The notes under the pieces: model-generated | What the model was told of the DNA's origin: nothing | The model's input: only the letters and a program-made list of their open reading frames with translations | The model's database searches: none | Translations under genes and position numbers: made by a program | In this document: positions 1 to 5,826 of the stretch, in pieces | Position numbering within the stretch: the stretch's first letter is position 1 | Layout: every line of letters starts with the position of its first letter | From: Bacteroidales bacterium | Lineage (GTDB): Bacteria > Bacteroidota > Bacteroidia > Bacteroidales > JAFGXI01 | Direction of reading: 5' to 3' | Assembly (NCBI GenBank): GCA_026985625.1 | Contig: JALSQC010000409.1 | Span: forward strand, 1 to 6,573 | Length of the DNA stretch: 6,573 nt

Positions 1-145
1 CATTAAATAGAGGAAGCATAAAAACATCTAAATCGGGTATTGTCCCTGCTATTGCACCCCAGAGTAAAGCTTTGTTTCCTACTTTTTTCCCTAATACTGC
101 TTCGCCAACTGCTGCTCCTAAAACAATTTGTGTAAATGAGTCCAT
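1..145 (-). CDS. YdjM-like membrane-bound metal-dependent hydrolase, N-terminal fragment (runs off the window)
   Basis: Reading the minus strand from an ATG at 145 gives 48 residues beginning MDSFTQIVLGAAVGEAVLGK and containing AIAGTIPDLDVFM before the window ends. The MDS(L/F)TQ start, the Gly/Ala-rich first helix with GEAVLGKKVGNKA, and the second hydrophobic stretch ending in PDLD are the hallmark opening of the YdjM family (DUF457, PF04307), annotated as inner-membrane metal-dependent hydrolases. The aspartates of PDLD (residues 38 and 40) belong to the conserved polar motif thought to bind metal. Two hydrophobic segments are visible, about residues 6-19 and 27-44. The substrate is not known for most members. 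The start lies 9 bases after the ispG stop, with no Shine-Dalgarno and only an A/T-rich leader, so the gene is probably read from the same transcript as ispG. About the first 48 residues are present, so completeness and catalytic residues further on cannot be judged. Confidence 0.85.
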   Translation of the reverse strand, partial: MDSFTQIVLGAAVGEAVLGKKVGNKALLWGAIAGTIPDLDVFMLPLFN

Positions 146-154
146 ATATTTTTT

Positions 155-2056
155 TTACAAAATCAAAGGTTTATAATCGCCATTTTCTTTTATTAATTTT
201 ATAAGTTCGTTTACAGCATCTTTTTCGGGGATATTATGTTTTATAAGTTTTTTATTTTTATATAGCGATATTTTTCCTGTTCCTGCTCCCACATAGCCAT
301 AATCAGCGTCAGCCATTTCGCCTATTCCGTTTACAATACAGCCCATTATTCCTATTTTTAATCCAACAAGATTAGATGTTGCTTTTTTTATTTTTTTTGT
401 TGTATCTTGTAAATCGAATAATGTTCGGCCACACGATGGACAAGATATATAATCGGTTTTGCTTGTTCTTACTCTTGTTGCTTGCAAAATAGAAAACGAC
501 ACATTGTTTATTTCGGTTTTTGATATTGATTGGTTTTTGTTGTTTATAAATATTCCGTCGCAAAATCCGTCAATAAAAAGTCCGCCGTTATCGAATGACG
601 ATTTTACGATAAATTCTTGCAGATTACTCTCGTTATAGTCTTGTTTTACAATTACGGGATTTTTTATTTTTTTGCTATATAGTTTTAAAACTGCTGCTCT
701 GTTATCGATATAAGAGTTTTTATTTTTTGATGATAAAACAAAAACGCAATTATTAAATTTATTAATATTTTTATAAAAACCGGTGTTTATGTTTGTATTT
801 GATATTTCTACAAAATTAAGTATCTGCGATTTGTTTTTTGCTGTTAAAAAATCGTTATAATAAAAGTATGGAAAAGTATTTTTTTGATAATTAAATTTTT
901 TTGAGTTGCAAATAAAATAAATATTATCGGGTGGTTGTTGCGGTAAAATATCTCCTGTAAAAATAAAGTCGGCTGATGTTGGCGTTTTTATGTAATTTTT
1001 ATTTTTTTTTAAATATCCGGCAAGGGAAAAATCGAAGTTTTTTGTATCGGAAAAATCTAATATAACAACAGGTTTATTTTTGTCTCCTATATTAAGTATT
1101 GATTTTGTGGGAATTTTATTATACTCGAAAAAATTAAAATCTATATTTGAATGGTCAACAGATTTGTTATCGGTTAGTTTTTGTTCGAAATAATTGATAA
1201 TTGATTTTGCAACGGGAATTTCGTCCTCGGGGGGTTCGGTGAGCGAAACTCGTATGGTGTCTCCAATTCCGTCGTTAAGCAATGTTCCTATTCCGATTGC
1301 TGATTTTACACGTCCGTCGATTCCGTCGCCGGCTTCGGTAACGCCAAGATGTAGCGGGAACATAATATTTTTGGCAAACATTTTATTAACCAATAGGCGA
1401 TAGGCTTGAATCATTACTCTAACATTACTCGATTTCATTGATATAACAACGTTGTTAAAGTTTTGTTTTTTGCATATTTGCAAAAATTCCATTGCCGATT
1501 CTACCATGCCTTGTGGTGTATCGCCGTATCGTAACATTATTCTGTTTGATAAAGAGCCATGATTTGAACCTATACGTATTGCTGTGTTATTTTTTTTGCA
1601 TATTTTTAAAAAATCGGTAAATTTTTTTTCTAATTTTTTTAATTCGTCATTGTATTCGGTATTGGTATAGTTTTTATTATTTTTTTTATCGATATAGTTG
1701 CCGGGGTTTATTCTTACTTTATCAACATATTTTGCAGCAATATCGGCAGCTTTTGGGCTAAAATGTATATCTGCAATTACGGGAATATTATATCCTTTTT
1801 TTATAAGTAATGATTTTATGTTTTTAAGATTTTCGGCATCGGCAATTGTTGGGGCGGTAATTCTTACATAGTCGGCTCCTGCATCGGCAATTTTTATACA
1901 TTGATTAACTGTTTTTAAAGTATCTGATGTTTTGGTGTTTGTCATAGATTGTATGCGAACAGGATAGTCTTTGCCGAGAAATGTATTCCCTATTTTTACA
2001 TTTTTTGTTTTTAGTCGCGATAGTTTGTATAAACTATTTGAAAATTTATTGTTCAT
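155..2056 (-). CDS. ispG: 4-hydroxy-3-methylbut-2-enyl diphosphate synthase (IspG/GcpE), long form with central insertion
   Basis: IspG reduces 2-C-methyl-D-erythritol 2,4-cyclodiphosphate to HMBPP, the penultimate step of the MEP isoprenoid pathway, in the cytoplasm with a [4Fe-4S] cluster. The 633 residues fall into three parts. Residues about 15-295 are the TIM barrel, with VRIQSMTNT (33-41), ADIHF (95-99), VRINPGNY (114-121), RIGSNHGSLS (161-170) and HLGVTEAGDG (236-245). Residues about 300-520 are a poorly conserved, Asn/Lys-rich insertion matching the extra A* domain of plant and Bacteroidota enzymes; enterobacterial IspG lacks it and is near 370 residues. Residues about 525-633 form the cluster domain: CPSCGR gives Cys539 and Cys542, and MGCIVNGIGE gives Cys573 and Glu580, with spacing like the E. 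coli ligands Cys270, Cys273, Cys305 and Glu312. All key residues are present, so it should be active. The ATG at 2056 lies inside the end of the kinase gene and gives an N-terminus of normal length; no Shine-Dalgarno is seen. The stop is 9 bases before the YdjM-like start. Confidence 0.97.
   Translation of the reverse strand: MNNKFSNSLYKLSRLKTKNVKIGNTFLGKDYPVRIQSMTNTKTSDTLKTVNQCIKIADAGADYVRITAPTIADAENLKNIKSLLIKKGYNIPVIADIHFSPKAADIAAKYVDKVRINPGNYIDKKNNKNYTNTEYNDELKKLEKKFTDFLKICKKNNTAIRIGSNHGSLSNRIMLRYGDTPQGMVESAMEFLQICKKQNFNNVVISMKSSNVRVMIQAYRLLVNKMFAKNIMFPLHLGVTEAGDGIDGRVKSAIGIGTLLNDGIGDTIRVSLTEPPEDEIPVAKSIINYFEQKLTDNKSVDHSNIDFNFFEYNKIPTKSILNIGDKNKPVVILDFSDTKNFDFSLAGYLKKNKNYIKTPTSADFIFTGDILPQQPPDNIYFICNSKKFNYQKNTFPYFYYNDFLTAKNKSQILNFVEISNTNINTGFYKNINKFNNCVFVLSSKNKNSYIDNRAAVLKLYSKKIKNPVIVKQDYNESNLQEFIVKSSFDNGGLFIDGFCDGIFINNKNQSISKTEINNVSFSILQATRVRTSKTDYISCPSCGRTLFDLQDTTKKIKKATSNLVGLKIGIMGCIVNGIGEMADADYGYVGAGTGKISLYKNKKLIKHNIPEKDAVNELIKLIKENGDYKPLIL
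2046..2056 (-). other. 11-base stop/start overlap between the kinase gene and ispG
   Basis: The minus-strand sequence ATGAACAATAA holds the ispG start ATG at its left end and the kinase stop TAA at its right end, in different frames (kinase reads GAT GAA CAA TAA; ispG reads ATG AAC AAT). With no Shine-Dalgarno before the ispG ATG, translation of ispG is likely to depend at least partly on ribosomes finishing the kinase. That coupling is inferred from the overlap; the overlap itself is read directly. Confidence 0.85.
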
Positions 2057-5000
2057 CGGATAAAATTTGTGGTAATTTAATAAAAAATGTTGTTCCTTTG
2101 TTTATTTCGGTTTCGAACCATATTTTTCCGTTTGCATTTTCGATAATGTTTTTTACCATTGCAAGTCCAAGTCCCGACCCGCTTGATTTTGTGGTAAAAT
2201 TAGGTTCAAAAAGTTTTTCTTTTGCTTGCTCGGGAATTCCCGATCCGTTATCGGATATTTTTATAATTATAAAGTTTTTTATTTGTTCTACAGCTATTGT
2301 AATTTTACCAAAACGGTTAACGGGGATAGATTGTATAGCATTTTTAACAAGGTTGTTTAATACTCGTATAAATTGGTTTTTGTCGGTAAAAATAAAAATA
2401 TCGTTATAGGTTTGTTTTTTTAGTTCTATTTTGCAATTTGGTGTTTTATCGAAAACTTGTATTGTATCGTTAATTAATTTTATAAGGTTTAGTTTTTCGT
2501 TGTTTGCTACGGGCATAGATGCAAAATCGGAGAATGCCGTTGCTATATTTGCTAAGGTGTCTATTTGTTCGATAAGGGTTTTTGTTGTATTTGATATTTG
2601 TTTGTTAAAGTTATCGGATTTGTTGTCCCACGAGCGTTTTAAATATTGAACACTAAGTTTCATAGGTGTAAGAGGGTTTTTAATTTCGTGTGCTATTTGT
2701 TTTGCCATTTGTCGCCAGGCTGTTTCACGTTCTAATTTTGATACTTTTGTAATATATTGGTCTAATTCCAAAGCAAGGTCGTTATACTCGCTAACAAGTT
2801 CGCCTATTTCGTCGTTTGAGCTATAATTTATAAGTTCGGGTTTTCCGGTAAGTTTAATTTGTTTTAGTTTGTTTTTTACTAATCGTAACGGTTGTGTTAT
2901 TTTGTTTGATATAAGAATTATAACTATTGTTGTAATAACAATGATAAGCATATATAAATTTATTATTGTTGCAATAACGTTTGATATTTCTTGTTTTATT
3001 TGATTTTGCTTTGTAAAATACGGTAAATTTAAATATGCTAATATTTTTCCTTTTATGTTTTTAAACGGAACGTATGACGATAGGTATTTTAGTTTTCCTA
3101 TGTTCTCGTTTTGGACAAATATTGATTTTTTATTTAATATTAATTCGCGGTATGCAATGGGGTTCATTCTGTCGGACGTTAAACCTTTTTCGATAATCTC
3201 GGGACGCGATGTTTGTATTAAAGACCCGTTTGTATTATATAAGTTAATGTCGGAATAAAATACGTTTGAAAATTTTGTTAGTGTATAAAGTATGTAATCG
3301 GTTAAATCGTTGGGTATAGAATCGTAATCGCCAAATTTATGTTCCATTTCTATAAGCACCGATTGTGTTTTTTCGCTTATGATTTTGTGTTGTGTTTTTT
3401 CGTATAAATTTTTATTATAAATAATTGTTATTGCTAACATAACAATAAAAAGCAGTAACAATATCGATAATATTGATATTTGAATTTTATTGTTAAAGCT
3501 TAATTTTTTTATTTTAATTTCTTTTGGATTTTTATAAAATAACGTTATCAATAAAAATATTAAAACATTAAACGAAAATATATACGATTGCGATATCATA
3601 TAGTCGGCAAAGCTTGCTTGTTTTATGCTTAATATAATAATGTTATCTTTGTTTGCTTTGTAAATTAGATGCGAATAGCCTTTGTAGTTTACTATATTGT
3701 ATTCGGTTTTAGGTTTTTGTAAATAATTGTTTTTTAAATTATATTTAAAATCGCCTGCTTGTGTAATAAGATTATTTTTATAGTATTTGGCATAAGAATA
3801 TTTTTTTAAAAGTTTTGTTTTTTGCAGTTTACTATCGAGTAATAACTCGGGGTATCCTAATTCTTCGGATATTAATTTTGAGTCAATCTCTATGTATAAT
3901 GTTATTTCGGATATTTGGCTATAAAATTTTAAAGGTATAATGTAACTTATTCTTCCGTTTGAGTTTTCCAGAAAATAATAGTCGGTATTTGATATTTTTG
4001 TGCCGTAGGTTTTTATGTAGTTATCAAAATAGTTATAACAGTTTACTGTAGCTTTTTCGTTTTCGATAATTAAACTGTCGGCTTTGCTGCATATTGTTGT
4101 CTGAAAATCGTATTTGGTAAGATATCCTCTAAAATAATTGTTTTTTAAGTATTTGTTTATTTTGTCGATATTAATAAAAGGATTTTGCATATACGATATA
4201 AGAACTTTGTCGGTTTTGAGTAATTTTTCGTTATTCTCGAAAATTAATTCGGCTATTAAATCGCGCTGATTAGATAAATTAAGAACTAAAATTTTTCGTT
4301 TATTTATTTCTTTTTGTGTTGATTTGTTTATAATAAATATTGATGTAAAAATTGATATTATTAAAATTATTAAGATTTTAAAGGAGAATCTGTTTTCGGG
4401 TTTTATTTTAAATAAATAAAGAGTGAGTATAAAAATTAAATAAAAATTTATTATTGATAATATGTTAATGTCGATAAAAATTAAAGATAAAATAAATATT
4501 ATTGCCGAAATAATAGTATTAAAAACAATTGTTTTTATATGCGAAAAATGTTGTTGCTGAAATTTTAATATTTTATATAAAATTAGTATAAACGATAAAA
4601 ACAAAATTGATATAATAAAATATGCAACAATAGAATAAAAACTGATATCTAAAATTTTATAAGGTTCTACAGGTATGTTTGAATTTATTAATATTGAACC
4701 TATATAGTTTATTATTAATAAATAAAATATTGTGTAAATTGTAATTAAAAGTGTAGTTATTGCTGAAATCTTTGATATTGATATTTTTTTGTTTAATGAT
4801 ATTCGGCAATATTTAAAAACAAAAACAACAAAAATTAATATAAATATTGTATTTATAAAAAAGTCGCCTAACGACGGGAACCAAAATGACGATGCAAAAT
4901 TTTGCGGATTAAAAAAATCGAGATTATAAAAAGCTTTAGGAAATTTGTAGTTGAGCATTAAAAATCTAAACAAAAATAAATCGGCAGCTAATGCTAACAG

Positions 5001-5726
5001 TCCGGCAAAAGTTAACTTTCCTAAAAAAAGGGTTTTAAATGTGTTGTTAATTAATAGCAGGTAAAAAATAAAACTTAAAATAAATAACACTATTGCTATT
5101 ATGTTATATATATTGTTTGTTTTGTTGTTTTTTGTTTTTATTAAACTAAATAAAAAGTTATTGTTTTTATCGAAAAACGATATATCGTTTTTTGATTTTA
5201 ACAGAGAAACTTTGTAATTATCGGGAATATTAAAATCTTTAATAAAATGATTTTGCAGGAATTGATTTTTAAAATTATAAGCAACTTTAATATGTATAAA
5301 AACAATAAAAGTTTTGTTATCGATTTTTTTTCTGATTATCTCAACCAAATGATTGTTGTAAACTCCTGCCGATGTTTTTTGTGTGTCGTTAAGTAATAAA
5401 TTATAGTCGGAAATAATATTATCGCTCCAAAGTTTTAGTTTGTTGTTTTTGTCGTAAATAAGTATCGATAATTTTTTGTCTTTATATAAATTGTCGAGTT
5501 TTTTTGAGTTTTGTATTATTACGGTTTTAAAACTTTTTGTAAGTAGTTCGTTCGAAAAATAGTTAATTAATTTATTGGCTTGGGTTTCTTTATCGAAAAT
5601 AATTTTTTGTATTTTTTTTTTATTTATATCATAACTAATCGATTTATTTACCGAGTTAAAGATTAGAGCAACGGCAAATAATAAAATCGATACGGATATT
5701 GGTAATATTATTTGTTTTTTTCTCAA
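2046..5726 (-). CDS. Large multi-pass membrane histidine kinase, NtrY-like core with HAMP, HisKA and HATPase_c
   Basis: A 1226-residue sensor kinase of the cytoplasmic membrane. I place twelve hydrophobic helices at about 5-24, 205-228, 235-258, 288-306, 320-343, 361-388, 399-418, 421-440, 450-467, 712-731, 748-769 and 917-940. Lys/Arg-rich loops at 305-319, 385-398, 440-450 and 731-747 all fall on the cytoplasmic side, so the topology is self-consistent. Three large segments then lie outside the membrane: about 25-205 (with LSILIYDKNNKLKLWSD, 86-102), 467-711 and 770-917 (Cache/PAS-like, with DINLYNTNGS and RMNPIAYREL). HAMP follows at about 938-992, then a HisKA region with AWRQMAKQIAHEIKNPLTP and phospho-acceptor His1013. 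The HATPase_c domain has its N box at Asn1125/Asn1129, G1 DNGSGIP (1159-1165), F box at 1173-1177 and G2 GSGLGL (1183-1188). All catalytic boxes look intact. The WRQMA-HEIKNPLTPMKLS context is NtrY-like. The signal and the cognate regulator are unknown. The start is a TTG: an in-frame TAA lies four codons upstream and the next in-frame Met is residue 258, beyond the first helices. Confidence 0.93.
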   Translation of the reverse strand: MRKKQIILPISVSILLFAVALIFNSVNKSISYDINKKKIQKIIFDKETQANKLINYFSNELLTKSFKTVIIQNSKKLDNLYKDKKLSILIYDKNNKLKLWSDNIISDYNLLLNDTQKTSAGVYNNHLVEIIRKKIDNKTFIVFIHIKVAYNFKNQFLQNHFIKDFNIPDNYKVSLLKSKNDISFFDKNNNFLFSLIKTKNNKTNNIYNIIAIVLFILSFIFYLLLINNTFKTLFLGKLTFAGLLALAADLFLFRFLMLNYKFPKAFYNLDFFNPQNFASSFWFPSLGDFFINTIFILIFVVFVFKYCRISLNKKISISKISAITTLLITIYTIFYLLIINYIGSILINSNIPVEPYKILDISFYSIVAYFIISILFLSFILILYKILKFQQQHFSHIKTIVFNTIISAIIFILSLIFIDINILSIINFYLIFILTLYLFKIKPENRFSFKILIILIISIFTSIFIINKSTQKEINKRKILVLNLSNQRDLIAELIFENNEKLLKTDKVLISYMQNPFINIDKINKYLKNNYFRGYLTKYDFQTTICSKADSLIIENEKATVNCYNYFDNYIKTYGTKISNTDYYFLENSNGRISYIIPLKFYSQISEITLYIEIDSKLISEELGYPELLLDSKLQKTKLLKKYSYAKYYKNNLITQAGDFKYNLKNNYLQKPKTEYNIVNYKGYSHLIYKANKDNIIILSIKQASFADYMISQSYIFSFNVLIFLLITLFYKNPKEIKIKKLSFNNKIQISILSILLLLFIVMLAITIIYNKNLYEKTQHKIISEKTQSVLIEMEHKFGDYDSIPNDLTDYILYTLTKFSNVFYSDINLYNTNGSLIQTSRPEIIEKGLTSDRMNPIAYRELILNKKSIFVQNENIGKLKYLSSYVPFKNIKGKILAYLNLPYFTKQNQIKQEISNVIATIINLYMLIIVITTIVIILISNKITQPLRLVKNKLKQIKLTGKPELINYSSNDEIGELVSEYNDLALELDQYITKVSKLERETAWRQMAKQIAHEIKNPLTPMKLSVQYLKRSWDNKSDNFNKQISNTTKTLIEQIDTLANIATAFSDFASMPVANNEKLNLIKLINDTIQVFDKTPNCKIELKKQTYNDIFIFTDKNQFIRVLNNLVKNAIQSIPVNRFGKITIAVEQIKNFIIIKISDNGSGIPEQAKEKLFEPNFTTKSSGSGLGLAMVKNIIENANGKIWFETEINKGTTFFIKLPQILSDEQ

Positions 5727-5738
5727 TACAATGTTTTA

Positions 5739-5755
5739 TTATATTTCAAATATAA
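5739..5755. repeat. 17-bp perfect palindrome across the kinase promoter (possible operator)
   Basis: On the plus strand TTATATTT-C-AAATATAA is a perfect inverted repeat with 8-bp arms around one central base. It sits 13 bases upstream of the kinase TTG and covers the proposed -7 box and probable start of transcription. Its position suits a repressor site. The arms contain only A and T, however, and in such an AT-rich gap a chance palindrome is quite possible. Confidence 0.4.
5747..5754 (-). promoter_or_regulatory. Candidate Bacteroidota-type -7 promoter element for the kinase-ispG-ydjM-like unit
   Basis: The minus strand reads TATATTTG, an exact match to the TAnnTTTG -7 consensus of the main Bacteroidota sigma factor. 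It lies 20 bases before the kinase TTG, which would leave an untranslated leader of under about 20 nucleotides. The -33 element (TTTG, about 19-21 bases further upstream) is not clearly present: the bases there read TGTA. The nearest upstream TTTG is 30 bases away, inside the hairpin, too far to count. The call rests on one matched box and a plausible position between two gene units. Confidence 0.5.
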
Positions 5756-5778
5756 GATTTTTTTAATATAATTTACAT

Positions 5779-5812
5779 AGATAACAAATTTTGCAGTTTT
5801 TTTTTGTTATCT
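5779..5812. terminator. Hairpin after the TPR gene, probable transcription terminator
   Basis: AGATAACAAA (5779-5788) and TTTGTTATCT (5803-5812) form a perfect 10-bp stem around a 14-base loop, 15 bases past the TPR stop codon. In the minus direction, in which the TPR gene is read, the stem follows an A-rich run but is followed by ATGTAAATTATATT rather than a clean U tract. In the plus direction it is followed by TATTTTTTTT, a better tail. It may act in both directions. Only two of the ten pairs are G-C, so the hairpin is weak. Confidence 0.5.
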
Positions 5813-5826
5813 TATTTTTTTTAAGT

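Noticed and set aside
372..563. Alternative minus-strand frame inside ispG
   Set aside because: It overlaps the Cys-motif domain of IspG in another frame; the Lys/Asn-rich product reflects base composition only.
1194..1403. Plus-strand open frame opposite the ispG barrel
   Set aside because: It is the complement of conserved IspG coding sequence (HLGVTEAGDG region) and has no family resemblance of its own.
2057..2160. A separate promoter for ispG in the 3' end of the kinase gene
   Set aside because: I saw no convincing TAnnTTTG box with an upstream TTTG at the right spacing, so I leave ispG with the kinase transcript.
1981..2409. Plus-strand open frame of 142 codons opposite the kinase C-terminus and ispG N-terminus
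   Set aside because: It lies antisense to well-supported catalytic domains, and its product is a low-complexity Phe/Ile/Ser-rich string with no recognisable domain.
5796..5805. Ten-T run in the gap, and similar A/T runs inside genes, as phase-variable tracts
   Set aside because: Runs of 8-10 A/T are frequent throughout this AT-rich window, mostly as Lys codons, and none sits at a start or stop in a way that suggests switching.
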